Source: Marinobacterium zhoushanense (GTDB taxonomy: Bacteria > Pseudomonadota > Gammaproteobacteria > Pseudomonadales > Balneatricaceae). From it: a stretch of DNA of 64,000 nt. The notes beneath the pieces are model-generated. The model did no database searches, was not told the DNA's origin, and was given only the letters and a program-made list of their open reading frames with translations. A program made the position numbers and the translations under genes. Shown in pieces: positions 45,631 to 57,350 of this stretch (position 1 is its first letter; each line of letters starts with the position of its first letter). The stretch covers positions 1 through 64,000 of the forward strand of contig NZ_BMIJ01000005.1 in the NCBI RefSeq assembly GCF_014641945.1, in the 5' to 3' direction.

Positions 45631-47793
45631 TCAGAGGATATCGGCGTCGATCTCCAGATCCTCGTCAAGCAGGGCTTCATAATCGCTGCGTTCCAGCGGA
45701 CGGCTGAGCAGGTAACCCTGCACCAGGTCGCAGCCCATCTGCCGCAACTCATGCAGTTGGGCTTCGGTCTCCACCCCCTCGGCGACCACTTTCAGACGCA
45801 GGCCGTGGGCCAGGTGCAGGATCGCCTCGATGATCTTGCAGCTTTGCGGACTGGATTCGATATCGTCGATGAAGCTGCGGTCGATCTTGATATGGTCGAT
45901 ATCCAGGTTGCGAATCCGGCTCAGCGACGAATATCCGGTGCCGAAGTCGTCGATCGAGATCTGTACGCCAAGCTGGCGCACGGCATCGATCTGCTCCTGA
46001 ATCCGCTCCATATCCTCGATCAGCACACCCTCGGTCAGTTCCAGTTCCAGGTGCTGCAGCAACTGGAGATCGCCGTTGAAGGCGGTGTTCAGCAGTTGCT
46101 CAAAGTCGGGCCGCAGGAAGCTGATGCCGGACAGGTTCAATGCCAGCCGGGGCATGTTCAAACCCTGCTCGGACCACTGGCGCAATTGGCGGGCAACCGC
46201 GTTGAGTACCCAGAGGTCGATGCGTTTGACCAGACCGGTCTGCTCGGCGAAGGGGATAAATACGGCAGGGGAGATCAGCCCCTGTTGCGGGTGGCGCCAA
46301 CGCAGCAGCACCTCGGCGCTGACCGGCTGGTTGCTGTTCAGGTTGAAGATCGGCTGGAACACCAGGAAGAACTGGTCTTCCTCCAGGGCGACCTGGATAT
46401 CCTGCCACAGGGTCAGGCGCTGATCGACCGGAGAGGTGGTCAGGGCGTTGAACCAGACCCAGTCACGCTCGTCGCGACGCGCCGAGCGCAGCGCTTCTTC
46501 GGCGCGGCCGATCAGCTGAAACTCCTGATCACCGTCGCCGGGGTAGAGGCTGACGCCGATGCGGCCGTGCAGGGTGAAGGGCTGACCATCCACCGACACC
46601 GGGGTGGCGATGGTCTCCAGCAGCTCACGCAGCAGGGCTTTCAACGTTTCATCGTCGCCGGCCTCGGGACGGACCAGGGTCAGGGTATCTTCGCCGTGGC
46701 GCGCCAGCACATCGTCAACCCGCAGGTGGGTTCGGAGGCGCTCGACAATAAGATTCAACACCCGGTTACTACACTCCCGGCCCCATTGGGTGGTGATCTC
46801 GCGCAGCAGCACCAAGCGAATCACCAGCACGGCGAGACGCGAGTCATAGCGCTGCTGACGGCTGATCTCCCTCTCCAGCGCTTCCCCCAGCGCCTGGCGG
46901 TTATACAGTCGGGTGACCGGGTCGAACTCCTCCAGAAAGCGGGCATGCTCGCTGAGCTTGCGCAGGCGCAACGCGTCCAGAGCCTGGCTCTGCAGCAGCT
47001 CGACGGCGCGGGCCAGCGTACCGAGTTCATCCCTGCGCTGGGTGCCGCAAACCTCTCCCTCCAGGTGGCCCTCGCCCAGCCTGCGCGCGGCCTGGCAGAG
47101 CTGGGCGATGGGGGTGCTGATGTTGTGCGCGATGATCAGCGCCGCGGCCAGAGTGATCAACAGCAGCGTCAGCATCAGGATCGCCAGGGTCAATAGCCGC
47201 TCCATCAGTTGGCGGTCGATATCCTGAAGATGCACGCCGGATCCGAGTAACCAGTTGCTACCCGCGATGCGTGTTACATAGCTGACTTTGGCGCTTTCGC
47301 TGCCGAGCTGTCCCTGGTCATCGCTGACTGCCCAGTGATAGTGCCAGAACACCTCATTCCGGTTGCCCAACTGGGTTAGCAGGTCGGTGAGCAGTCTGCC
47401 CCCCCGGCTGTCGGTGAGGCTCGATATGTCGGTGCCTTCCAGCTCCGGGCGCCCGGCGTCACTGATCATCTGTCCGGATGCGTCGAGCAGAAACAGATAG
47501 TTGCCCTGGCGATAACGGGCGCTGTCCAGATGCATACGGACCTGGGCGATGAGCTGGTCATGGCTGATCTGGTTGGCGGTGAAGCGGGCGTGGAGATCGG
47601 TAATGGTACCGGCGGTCGCTTCGACGACACTGCGAATCTCGTTTTTGCGGGCGTCGATCAAATCGTTTCGGTGCAGGAGGGCGGCGAGGGCGGTGGAGAT
47701 CAGGATGCTGAACAATGACAGGGAGACCAGCAAAAGCAGCTTACGCCGGATACTGAAATGGCTCAGCGATAGCAAAGGTCTGTTGTTACGCAT
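45631..47793 (-). CDS. Cache-HAMP-GGDEF-EAL protein, probable c-di-GMP phosphodiesterase
   Basis: A 720-residue membrane protein. TM1 near 18-40 is followed by a periplasmic single-Cache domain (GNYLFLLDASGQMISDAG), TM2 near 200-220, a HAMP, a GGDEF domain and an EAL domain. The GGDEF site is degenerate: HGEDT at 366-370 replaces GGDEF, so cyclase activity is unlikely. The EAL motif is EVLLRW at 494, a variant seen in active phosphodiesterases. The other catalytic landmarks are intact (ELTEG, D615-D616-FGTGYSS, HIKIDRSF, VAEGVE). ATG 47793 is the likely start, though AGGAG is 14 bases away. The Cache ligand is unknown. Confidence 0.9.
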   Translation of the reverse strand: MRNNRPLLSLSHFSIRRKLLLLVSLSLFSILISTALAALLHRNDLIDARKNEIRSVVEATAGTITDLHARFTANQISHDQLIAQVRMHLDSARYRQGNYLFLLDASGQMISDAGRPELEGTDISSLTDSRGGRLLTDLLTQLGNRNEVFWHYHWAVSDDQGQLGSESAKVSYVTRIAGSNWLLGSGVHLQDIDRQLMERLLTLAILMLTLLLITLAAALIIAHNISTPIAQLCQAARRLGEGHLEGEVCGTQRRDELGTLARAVELLQSQALDALRLRKLSEHARFLEEFDPVTRLYNRQALGEALEREISRQQRYDSRLAVLVIRLVLLREITTQWGRECSNRVLNLIVERLRTHLRVDDVLARHGEDTLTLVRPEAGDDETLKALLRELLETIATPVSVDGQPFTLHGRIGVSLYPGDGDQEFQLIGRAEEALRSARRDERDWVWFNALTTSPVDQRLTLWQDIQVALEEDQFFLVFQPIFNLNSNQPVSAEVLLRWRHPQQGLISPAVFIPFAEQTGLVKRIDLWVLNAVARQLRQWSEQGLNMPRLALNLSGISFLRPDFEQLLNTAFNGDLQLLQHLELELTEGVLIEDMERIQEQIDAVRQLGVQISIDDFGTGYSSLSRIRNLDIDHIKIDRSFIDDIESSPQSCKIIEAILHLAHGLRLKVVAEGVETEAQLHELRQMGCDLVQGYLLSRPLERSDYEALLDEDLEIDADIL

Positions 47794-47904
47794 CGGCGGT
47801 TGCTTGACTCCTGACAGGCCGAAGTGGGTGGCCCGAATAGAGGCTGGGTCGTCAGCCCCCACTATCCATTTTTATTGTCGTCCGCGACCACTGAGGGCCG
47901 GGAT

Positions 47905-47930
47905 AAAAAACCCGGCACAATGGCCGGGTT
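47905..47930 (-). terminator. metK terminator
   Basis: Stem AACCCGGC / GCCGGGTT with a 6-base loop; on the minus strand it is followed by a run of T (plus-strand A-tract at 47905-47910). It lies 26 bases after the metK stop. Confidence 0.9.
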
Positions 47931-47955
47931 CGAAGCAGTCTAGACCTATCCGGGC

Positions 47956-49146
47956 TCAGAGGCCAGCCTCTTGGCGCAGCATCTCCGCGCGGTCAGTCTT
48001 TTCCCAGGGGAAGGCGGTGAAAGTGTCGTTGCCCACAGTCATTTCAAAGGGTTGGCGGCCGAAATGGCCATAGGCCGCAGTCTGCTGGTACATCGGGTGC
48101 AGCAGGTCGAGCATGCGCGTGATCGCGTAGGGGCGCAGATCGAAATGCTCGCGCACCAGCTGGATGATCCGGTCATCGCTGATCTTGCCGGTGCCGAAGG
48201 TATTGATCGAGACAGAGGTCGGCTCGGCCACACCGATGGCGTAGGAGACCTGGATCTCGCAGCGGTCGGCCAGGCCTGCCGCGACGATGTTCTTGGCCAC
48301 ATAACGACCGGCATAGGCGGCGGAGCGGTCCACCTTGGACGGGTCCTTGCCGGAGAACGCACCACCGCCGTGACGGGCCATGCCGCCGTAGGTGTCGACA
48401 ATGATCTTGCGCCCGGTCAGACCGCAGTCGCCGACAGGGCCGCCGATGACGAACTTGCCGGTCGGGTTAATGTGATACTGGGTGCCCTTGTGCAGCAGTT
48501 CAGGCGGCAGCACATGCTTGATGATCAGCTCCTGCACCGCTTCTTGCAGGTCGGCCTGGGAGACATCCGGGTTGTGCTGGGTGGACAGTACCACGGCGTC
48601 GATCGCCACCGGCTTGCCGTGCTCGTAGCGACAGGTGACCTGGGACTTGGCGTCCGGGCGCAACCAGGGCAGCAGACCGGACTTGCGGGTCTCGGCCTGA
48701 CGCTCCACCAGGCGGTGGGCAAAGGTGATCGGTGCCGGCATCAGCACGTCGGTCTCGTTGCTGGCGTAGCCGAACATCAGACCCTGGTCGCCGGCACCCT
48801 GGTCCTCCGGTTTGCTGCGATCGACGCCCTGGGCGATATCCACCGACTGCTTGCCGATGATATTGAGCACGCCGCAGGTTTCGCCGTCGTAGCCGACATC
48901 GGATGAGGTGTAGCCGATATCGCAGATCACCTTGCGCACTAGATCTTCAAGGTCGACCCAGGCAGTGGTGGAGATCTCGCCGGAGACGATGGCGACACCG
49001 GTCTTGACCATGGTTTCACATGCCACACGGGCATGCATATCCTCGGCGATGATGGCATCGAGTACCGCGTCGGAGATCTGGTCGGCGATTTTGTCCGGAT
49101 GCCCTTCGGAAACGGACTCGGAGGTGAACAGGCTGTATTCGCTCAT
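47956..49146 (-). CDS. metK: S-adenosylmethionine synthetase
   Basis: A 396-residue enzyme making SAM from methionine and ATP. N-terminal [18 protein letters not shown] holds the ATP-phosphate histidine. Other landmarks are [42 protein letters not shown] (read in pieces), and the C-terminal [31 protein letters not shown] precedes ATG 49146. It is divergent from tkt, an arrangement like Pseudomonas, although the SAH-hydrolase and metF genes often nearby are not in the window. Confidence 0.98.
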   Translation of the reverse strand: MSEYSLFTSESVSEGHPDKIADQISDAVLDAIIAEDMHARVACETMVKTGVAIVSGEISTTAWVDLEDLVRKVICDIGYTSSDVGYDGETCGVLNIIGKQSVDIAQGVDRSKPEDQGAGDQGLMFGYASNETDVLMPAPITFAHRLVERQAETRKSGLLPWLRPDAKSQVTCRYEHGKPVAIDAVVLSTQHNPDVSQADLQEAVQELIIKHVLPPELLHKGTQYHINPTGKFVIGGPVGDCGLTGRKIIVDTYGGMARHGGGAFSGKDPSKVDRSAAYAGRYVAKNIVAAGLADRCEIQVSYAIGVAEPTSVSINTFGTGKISDDRIIQLVREHFDLRPYAITRMLDLLHPMYQQTAAYGHFGRQPFEMTVGNDTFTAFPWEKTDRAEMLRQEAGL

Positions 49147-49301
49147 CTGTACACTGGACCCTTAAAACGTGTGTGTTTACGGCGCTCGATTCGCACCATA
49201 TGTGTGTTTCGAAACGGCCATTTTAGCGGTCCGAAGGCTGGAAAGCATAATCGGATCGTGTAAACCGAATGAAAATTTTACCGGGTTGGCATGAATTTGC
49301 C

Positions 49302-49325
49302 TCAAATCGGGTCAATTCGATTTGA
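49302..49325. promoter_or_regulatory. Inverted repeat in the metK-tkt divergent gap
   Basis: TCAAATCG-GGTCAATT-CGATTTGA, perfect 8-bp arms. It lies 85 bases upstream of tkt within the 264-base divergent region. It could be an operator for a carbon-metabolism or methionine regulator; it does not match MetJ or HexR boxes. Confidence 0.35.
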
Positions 49326-49410
49326 AGCTGAGTGTTTTCTGCGCGAAAATTGCGCCCTTCATTTTTGATCTTCTCACCCGCAAATTGGGCCAGGCCCAGG
49401 AGTAGAGTAA

Positions 49411-51405
<1,995 letters not shown>

Positions 51406-51411
51406 TGCATC

Positions 51412-51434
51412 CGGGGCGGCATCTAGCCGCCCCG
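51412..51434 (+). promoter_or_regulatory. Hairpin between tkt and epd
   Basis: Perfect 9-bp GC stem CGGGGCGGC / GCCGCCCCG with loop ATCTA, just after the tkt stop. The bases after it are TTGCCG, lacking a T-run, so it is a weak or partial terminator or an mRNA-stability element. Confidence 0.5.
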
Positions 51435-51477
51435 TTGCCGCGATAACCTCATTTGTTTCTGGTTCGGTAACGACAGC

Positions 51478-52497
51478 ATGGCCTATCGGGTTGCGATAAA
51501 CGGGTATGGGCGTATAGGTCAGAGCGTGCTGCGCGCGATCTATGAGCGCGACCTGCAGCATGAGCTGCAGCTGGTGGCGCTGAACGAGCTGTCCGATATC
51601 GACACGGTTACCTACCTGACCCGCTACGACACCACCCATGGGCGCTTTCCGCTGCCGGTCAGCAACGACGGCGAGTCGCTACTGATCGCCGAAGACCGCA
51701 TCCGGGTACTGAACCAGGAGGATCCGCGTCAGTTGCCCTGGGGCGAACTGGATCTGGACCTGGTGCTGGAGTGCTCCGGCTCGTTCAGCAACCGTGCCAT
51801 GGCCGAGCAGCATCTGGCCGCCGGCGCCAGGCGACTGCTGTTCTCCCAGCCGGCGCAGCCGGACGTGGATGCCACCATCGTCTGCGGGGTCAATCAGCAC
51901 AGCCTGAAGGTCTCGGACCGTGTGGTCTCGGCGGCGTCCTGTACCACCAACTGCGTGATCCCGATACTGGACCTGCTCGACCGCCATTTCGGCATCGAAC
52001 AGGGGTTGACCACCACCATCCACTCGGCGATGAACGATCAGCCGGTGATCGACAGTTACCACCGCACCGACCTGCGCCTGACCCGCAGCGCGCTGCAGTC
52101 GATTATCCCGGTGGATACCGGTCTCGATCGCGGTATCGACCGGCTGCTGCCGCAGTTGGCCGGGCGTTTCCGCTGCCTGCATGTGCGCGTGCCGACGATC
52201 AATGTCTCGCTGATGGATATGTCGCTGAACCTGAAGCGCGATACCAATGCCGAGGAGGTCAACGCGCTGCTGCGCTCGGCTGCTGAGTCGGGCCCCCTGC
52301 TGGGACTTCTGGGTTATACCGAGGAGCCGCATGCTTCGGTAGACTTCAACCGCGATCCGCGCTCCGGTGTGGTCGACGGTACCCAGACCCGGGTCGCCGG
52401 AGAGCGGATGCTGAAACTGATGTGCTGGTTCGACAACGAATGGGGTTTCGCCAACCGGATGCTGGATGTGGCGCAGCACTGGCTGAATCTGCGCTGA
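51478..52497 (+). CDS. epd: Erythrose-4-phosphate dehydrogenase
   Basis: A GAPDH-like enzyme of 339 residues that oxidises erythrose-4-phosphate toward pyridoxal phosphate synthesis. The NAD loop is INGYGRIGQSVLRAI, the catalytic cysteine is C155 in AASCTTNC and the base is in TTIHSAMNDQ. IHSAMNDQPVIDSYH and RLTRSALQSIIPVDT match Epd rather than glycolytic GAPDH, which has a different segment (S-TGAA-A) after the substrate site. It is followed by pgk after 65 bases. A role in both glycolysis and PLP synthesis cannot be excluded. Confidence 0.92.
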   Translation: MAYRVAINGYGRIGQSVLRAIYERDLQHELQLVALNELSDIDTVTYLTRYDTTHGRFPLPVSNDGESLLIAEDRIRVLNQEDPRQLPWGELDLDLVLECSGSFSNRAMAEQHLAAGARRLLFSQPAQPDVDATIVCGVNQHSLKVSDRVVSAASCTTNCVIPILDLLDRHFGIEQGLTTTIHSAMNDQPVIDSYHRTDLRLTRSALQSIIPVDTGLDRGIDRLLPQLAGRFRCLHVRVPTINVSLMDMSLNLKRDTNAEEVNALLRSAAESGPLLGLLGYTEEPHASVDFNRDPRSGVVDGTQTRVAGERMLKLMCWFDNEWGFANRMLDVAQHWLNLR

Positions 52498-52562
52498 GCC
52501 GCTCGCGGGCGGTTCGGCCGACACGTTTTATAACAACTAACACAGACTAACGGGAAACTGCG

Positions 52563-53729
52563 ATGAGCGTATTGAAGATGAGCGAGCTGGATCTGGCGGG
52601 CAAACGCGTGCTGATCCGTGAAGATCTCAACGTTCCGGTGAAAAATGGCCAGGTAACCTCCGATGCGCGTATTCGCGCCTCCCTGCCGACCATTGAGATG
52701 GCACTGAAAGCGGGCGCCAAGGTGATGGTGATGTCGCACCTGGGTCGTCCGACCGAAGGCGAGTACGACGAGCAGTACTCTCTCGCACCCGTTGCCGCCC
52801 ATATCGGCAAACTGCTGGGCCGCGACGTACCGCTGGTTAAGGATTGGCTCGACGGTGGCTTCGAGCTGCACGAGGGTGAGCTGGTCCTGCTCGAGAACGT
52901 GCGCTTCAACCCCGGCGAGAAGAAGGACAACGAAGCGTTGGCGAAACAGATGGCGGCGCTGTGCGACGTCTACGTCATGGACGCCTTCGGTACCGCGCAC
53001 CGCGCCCAGGCTTCGACCCACGGTGTCGGCAAGTTCGCGCCCATCGCCTGCGCAGGTCCATTACTGGCCAACGAGCTGGAGGCGCTGGGCAAGGCGCTGG
53101 ACAAGCCGGCCCGGCCGATGGCCGCCATCGTGGGCGGTTCCAAGGTATCGACTAAACTGGAAGTCTTGAACGCCCTGTCGGAGAAGTGCGATCAGTTGAT
53201 CGTCGGTGGCGGTATCGCCAACACCTTCCTTGCCGCCGCGGGCAAGCCGGTGGGCAAGTCGCTGTGCGAGCATGACCTGGTCGACACCGCCAAGGCGCTG
53301 ATGGCCAAGGTCAGCATCCCGCTGCCGGTGGATGTGGTGGTGGCCAAGGCGTTTGCGGAGGACGCGGAAGCTACTATTAAATCGGTGGACGATGTGGCCG
53401 AGGATGACATGATTCTCGATATTGGCCCGCAGTCGGCGGCGAATCTGGCCAACCTGCTCAAGGGCGCCGGCACCATCATCTGGAACGGCCCGGTGGGCGT
53501 GTTCGAGTTCGACCAGTTCGGCGAGGGCACCAAGACCCTGTCGCTGGCGATCGCCGACAGCGCGGGCTTCTCCATCGCCGGCGGTGGCGATACCCTGGCC
53601 GCGGTGGACAAGTACGAGATCGCCGACAAGGTCTCCTACATCTCAACCGGTGGCGGTGCTTTCCTCGAGTTCGTCGAGGGCAAGACCCTGCCGGCAGTGG
53701 CGATGCTGGAGCAGCGCGCGGCACAGTAA
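52563..53729 (+). CDS. pgk: Phosphoglycerate kinase
   Basis: A two-domain kinase of 388 residues interconverting 1,3-bisphosphoglycerate and 3-phosphoglycerate. Landmarks are [45 protein letters not shown], the hinge [15 protein letters not shown] and the C-terminal nucleotide-site [12 protein letters not shown] and [10 protein letters not shown]. Central position between epd and fba is conserved in gammaproteobacteria. Confidence 0.98.
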   Translation: MSVLKMSELDLAGKRVLIREDLNVPVKNGQVTSDARIRASLPTIEMALKAGAKVMVMSHLGRPTEGEYDEQYSLAPVAAHIGKLLGRDVPLVKDWLDGGFELHEGELVLLENVRFNPGEKKDNEALAKQMAALCDVYVMDAFGTAHRAQASTHGVGKFAPIACAGPLLANELEALGKALDKPARPMAAIVGGSKVSTKLEVLNALSEKCDQLIVGGGIANTFLAAAGKPVGKSLCEHDLVDTAKALMAKVSIPLPVDVVVAKAFAEDAEATIKSVDDVAEDDMILDIGPQSAANLANLLKGAGTIIWNGPVGVFEFDQFGEGTKTLSLAIADSAGFSIAGGGDTLAAVDKYEIADKVSYISTGGGAFLEFVEGKTLPAVAMLEQRAAQ

Positions 53730-53811
53730 TAGAACGGGATCGCCCCGGGTTATGTACCTGAGGCGGTCGCAATGAGTTTTACGGAAACAGACAATCCAAG
53801 GGTGAATCGAT

Positions 53812-54876
53812 ATGGCACTGATCTCTATGCGTCAGCTGCTGGACCATGCTGCCGAACAGGGCTATGGCATTCCGGCGTTTAACGTCAATAACCTCGAACA
53901 GATGCGTGCCATCATGGAAGCGGCGGCCAAGACCGACTCGCCGGTGATCGTGCAGGCATCCGCAGGTGCGCGCAAGTACGCCGGTTCCAACTTCCTCAAG
54001 CACATGATCCTGGCAGCGATCGAAGAGTTTCCGCATATCCCGGTGTGTATGCACCAGGATCACGGCACCAGCCCGGCGGTGTGCCAGCGTTCTATCGCTC
54101 TCGGTTTCTCCTCCGTCATGATGGACGGCTCCCTCGGCACCGACGGCAAGACCCCGACCAGTTACGAGTACAACGTGGACGTGACCCGTCGCACCGTCGA
54201 GATGGCACACGCCTGCGGCGTCTCCGTCGAGGGTGAATTGGGCTGCCTGGGCTCGCTGGAAACCGGCATGGCCGGTGAAGAGGACGGTATCGGGGCCGAG
54301 GGCGTGCTGTCCCACGACCAGATGTTGACCGATCCGGACGAGGCCGCCGAGTTCGTCAAGGCCACCAACGTGGATGCGCTGGCGATCGCCTGCGGCACCT
54401 CTCACGGTGCCTACAAGTTCACCAAGCCGCCCACCGGCGACACCCTGGCGATCGGCCGTATCAAGGAGATCCACGCCCGTATCCCCAACACCCACCTGGT
54501 AATGCATGGCTCCTCCTCGGTACCGCAGGAGTGGCTGGCGATCATCAACGAGTTCGGTGGCGAGATCCCGGAAACCTACGGTGTGCCGGTGGAGCAGATC
54601 GTCGAGGGGATCAAGTACGGCGTGCGCAAGGTCAACATCGATACCGACCTGCGCCTGGCGTCAACCGGAGCGGTGCGTCGCTTCATGGCGCAGAACCCAT
54701 CCGAGTTCGACCCGCGCAAGTTCCTCAAGGAAACCATCTCGGCGATGCGCGATATCTGCATCGCCCGCTACGAAGCCTTCGGCACCGCGGGCAATGCGAG
54801 CAAGATCAACGCGATCTCGCTGGAAGATATGGCCGTCGCCTACGAGGCGGGCAAGCTGGACGCCAAGGTCAACTGA
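53812..54876 (+). CDS. fba: Class II fructose-bisphosphate aldolase
   Basis: A zinc-dependent aldolase of 354 residues of the class IIB (CbbA-like) type. The catalytic aspartate and first zinc histidine are D83-H84 in [25 protein letters not shown] and [13 protein letters not shown] carry further metal and substrate residues, and [12 protein letters not shown] is also conserved. The clean 82-base gap after pgk holds its AAGGG-type ribosome binding site. It ends at a strong terminator that closes the cluster. The class IIB form is common in pseudomonads. Confidence 0.97.
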   Translation: MALISMRQLLDHAAEQGYGIPAFNVNNLEQMRAIMEAAAKTDSPVIVQASAGARKYAGSNFLKHMILAAIEEFPHIPVCMHQDHGTSPAVCQRSIALGFSSVMMDGSLGTDGKTPTSYEYNVDVTRRTVEMAHACGVSVEGELGCLGSLETGMAGEEDGIGAEGVLSHDQMLTDPDEAAEFVKATNVDALAIACGTSHGAYKFTKPPTGDTLAIGRIKEIHARIPNTHLVMHGSSSVPQEWLAIINEFGGEIPETYGVPVEQIVEGIKYGVRKVNIDTDLRLASTGAVRRFMAQNPSEFDPRKFLKETISAMRDICIARYEAFGTAGNASKINAISLEDMAVAYEAGKLDAKVN

Positions 54877-54893
54877 TCGAGATCCAGAGTATC

Positions 54894-54920
54894 AAGGGCG
54901 GCCAACGGGCCGCCCTTCTT
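54894..54920 (+). terminator. fba terminator
   Basis: Stem AAGGGCGGCC / GGCCGCCCTT with loop AACG, followed by CTTCGTTG; 17 bases after the fba stop. Confidence 0.85.
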
Positions 54921-54943
54921 CGTTGTGCAAAAGGAATTCAGCC

Positions 54944-55816
54944 ATGCGTTATCTGGTCTTTGTCACCCTGCTCTGGGCGTTCTCGTTCAGCCTGATCGGC
55001 GAGTATCTGGCCGGTCGGGTGGACAGTTACTTCGCCGTGCTCACCCGCATTCTGTTGGCCGGTGCGCTGTTTCTGCCGCTGCTGCGCTGGCGGGGGCTGC
55101 CCCCTGGCCTGGTCTGGGGCATCATCGGCTGCGGCGCGTTGCAGTTCGGTGTCACCTATATCTGCCTGTACCAGTCGTTCTCCTTCCTGACCGTGCCCGA
55201 GGTGCTGCTGTTTACCATCACCACGCCGCTCTATGTGGCGTTGATCGATGAGGGTCTGCAGGGGCGTTTCTCCGTCGGCCCGCTGCTGTCGACGGCACTG
55301 GCCGTGGTCGGCGCGGGGATCATCCGTTACGACCATATCTCCGACGACTACCTGCTCGGCTTCCTGATTCTGCAGCTGGCCAACGCCGCCTTCGCCGCGG
55401 GGCAGGTGGGCTATGCCCATCTGGTACGGCGTTACCGGGTGCAGGGGCCGCTGCATCGCAGCTTCGGCTTCTTCTTCGTCGGTGCTCTGGCCGTGGTGCT
55501 GCCTGCGTTCCTGTTGCTGGGGAATCCGGACAAGCTGCCGCAGACAACGCTGCAGTGGGGTGTGCTGGCCTGGCTCGGTCTGGCCGCTTCGGGGCTTGGT
55601 TTCTACCTCTGGAACAAGGGCGCAACGCTGGTGGATGGCGGTACGCTGGGGATCATGAACAACGCTCTGGTGCCGGCCGGACTGGTGGTGAATCTGCTGC
55701 TGTGGAACCGGGATGCGGACCTGCTTCGGTTGAGTCTCGGCGGCGGTGTGATCCTGCTCTCGCTCTGGGTAAACCGGTTTTGGGCTGAGCAGCATCCAAA
55801 GGTGAAAACCGTTTGA
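54944..55816 (+). CDS. EamA/DMT-family transporter
   Basis: A 290-residue inner-membrane protein with about ten hydrophobic helices in two EamA halves. It begins RYLVFVTLLWAFSFSLIGEYL and ends in a short basic tail. The DMT superfamily includes exporters of amino acids, amines and carboxylates; the substrate here is unknown. ATG 54944 has AAAGGA 8 bases upstream, and the fba terminator separates it from the carbon cluster. An open frame extends back to 54506 through fba in another frame but is not real. Confidence 0.85.
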   Translation: MRYLVFVTLLWAFSFSLIGEYLAGRVDSYFAVLTRILLAGALFLPLLRWRGLPPGLVWGIIGCGALQFGVTYICLYQSFSFLTVPEVLLFTITTPLYVALIDEGLQGRFSVGPLLSTALAVVGAGIIRYDHISDDYLLGFLILQLANAAFAAGQVGYAHLVRRYRVQGPLHRSFGFFFVGALAVVLPAFLLLGNPDKLPQTTLQWGVLAWLGLAASGLGFYLWNKGATLVDGGTLGIMNNALVPAGLVVNLLLWNRDADLLRLSLGGGVILLSLWVNRFWAEQHPKVKTV

Positions 55817-55936
55817 GCCGCTGAGCTAAGACGCTTCCCAGCCCGCGCGCCGTCGGGCAGGATAGGGCAAGGATGTCGATCCGATCGTTTTTCCGCTACG
55901 TATATAGGGGGAAGGATCGATCCTGAGGAGGGTGGA

Positions 55937-57322
55937 ATGCAACGCTTCGACACTGTCGGCGGTCTCAAGCTGGCCGAGCTGATCGCCGCACTCAGCCATG
56001 CGCTCGATATGACCGAGGGCCAGCCGGCGGGCCACTGCATGCGCTGTTGCTGGATCGGCATGCGTATCGCCGAACAGATCGGTCTGCCGTCCGCGCGGCG
56101 TTGGGAGCTGTATTACACCCTGCTGCTGAAGGATCTGGGCTGCAGCAGTAACGCGGCCCGTATCTGTGAGCTGTATCGCACCGACGACCTGCGTTTCAAG
56201 CACGATTTCAAGCAGGTGGATGGCAGCCTGTCACAGGTGGTGCGCTTCGTGTTGGGCCATACCGGTTTGACCGCCGGCGTCGCCGAGCGCTTTCGCACCT
56301 TGCTCACCATCATCCGCAATGGCGATGAACTGGCGAACGAACTGATCCAGACCCGCTGTGAGCGGGGGGCTGCCATCGCCCGTCAACTTCGTTTCCCCGA
56401 GCCGGTCGCCCAGGGTATCCACGCCCTGGATGAGCACTGGAACGGTGGCGGCAGACCCGATGCCCTGTCCGGTGAATCGATCCCCCTCTACGCGCGGATC
56501 GCCTTGCTGGCACAGGTGGTGGATGTGTTCCACTCCGCAGGAGGCGTTGAGGCCGCGTTGGATGAGGCGCGTGCGCGCAGCGGGAGCTGGTTCGATCCGA
56601 CACTGGTGGATGCACTGGTGCAGACGGCAGATGATCGACCGTTCTGGTCGATGCTGGCCAGTGATGCACTGGCAGCGCAGGTGATGTCGCTGGAGCCCGC
56701 CCATGCCGAAATTGCGCTGGATGACGATTACATGGACGAGATAGCGGCGGCCTTCGGTCAGGTGGTGGACTCGAAAAGCCCCTATACCGCCGGTCACAGT
56801 GAACGGGTCGGGTTGTATACGGACCTGATTGCGGAAGCGCTCGATATCGAGCCGGGCCGACGGCGCTGGCTCAAGCGAGGGGCGCTGCTGCACGATATTG
56901 GCAAGCTCGGTGTCAGCAACTCCATTCTCGACAAACCGGGCAAGCTGGATGATCAGGAGTGGGTGGCGATGCGCGATCACGCCCGTTTCACCGAAGAGAT
57001 CCTCTCCCGCATCAGCGCCTTCTCGGAGCTTGCCCGGGTGTCGGCGGCGCACCACGAGCGTCTGGACGGCAAGGGCTATCCCCGTGGTGTCTGTGCCGAA
57101 GAGATAGCATTGGAAACCCGTATTATCACCACCGCCGATATCTTCGATGCAATCACCGCCGACCGCCCCTATCGGGCGCCGATCCCGGTGCCGAAGGCGC
57201 TGGAGATCATGCAGGGCGAGGTCGGTACCGCCATCGATGGCCGTTGCTTCGAGGGCCTGAAGCTGGCGCTGCAACGGTTGGATATGGACCAGCAGGTGCC
57301 GGTGAAGGTGGCGGCAGGTTGA
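55937..57322 (+). CDS. Tandem HD-GYP domain phosphohydrolase
   Basis: A 461-residue soluble protein with two HD-GYP-like halves. The second half is intact: GHSERVGLY near residue 288, the HD pair H319-D320 in LLHDIGK, and HHERLDGKGYP at 372-382, so it probably hydrolyses c-di-GMP or a related dinucleotide. The first half keeps the fold's outline, but HD is K65-D66 (LLLKDLGC) and the GYP region reads LDEHWNGGGRP at 164-174, so it is very likely inactive. No membrane span or receiver domain. GAGGAGG precedes the start. A perfect 12-bp palindrome AGGATCGATCCT lies 13 bases upstream of it. Its target pathway is unknown. Confidence 0.9.
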   Translation: MQRFDTVGGLKLAELIAALSHALDMTEGQPAGHCMRCCWIGMRIAEQIGLPSARRWELYYTLLLKDLGCSSNAARICELYRTDDLRFKHDFKQVDGSLSQVVRFVLGHTGLTAGVAERFRTLLTIIRNGDELANELIQTRCERGAAIARQLRFPEPVAQGIHALDEHWNGGGRPDALSGESIPLYARIALLAQVVDVFHSAGGVEAALDEARARSGSWFDPTLVDALVQTADDRPFWSMLASDALAAQVMSLEPAHAEIALDDDYMDEIAAAFGQVVDSKSPYTAGHSERVGLYTDLIAEALDIEPGRRRWLKRGALLHDIGKLGVSNSILDKPGKLDDQEWVAMRDHARFTEEILSRISAFSELARVSAAHHERLDGKGYPRGVCAEEIALETRIITTADIFDAITADRPYRAPIPVPKALEIMQGEVGTAIDGRCFEGLKLALQRLDMDQQVPVKVAAG

Positions 57323-57350
57323 GAGCTTTCTCCCAAGGAGTGTCAGCAGT

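Noticed and set aside
45751..47196. Plus-strand open frame of 481 codons opposite the GGDEF-EAL gene
   Set aside because: Antisense translation without domain features; the minus-strand gene has clear catalytic motifs.
54506..54943. N-terminal extension of the EamA gene through fba
   Set aside because: Different frame of the aldolase gene; the transporter begins at 54944 behind AAAGGA.
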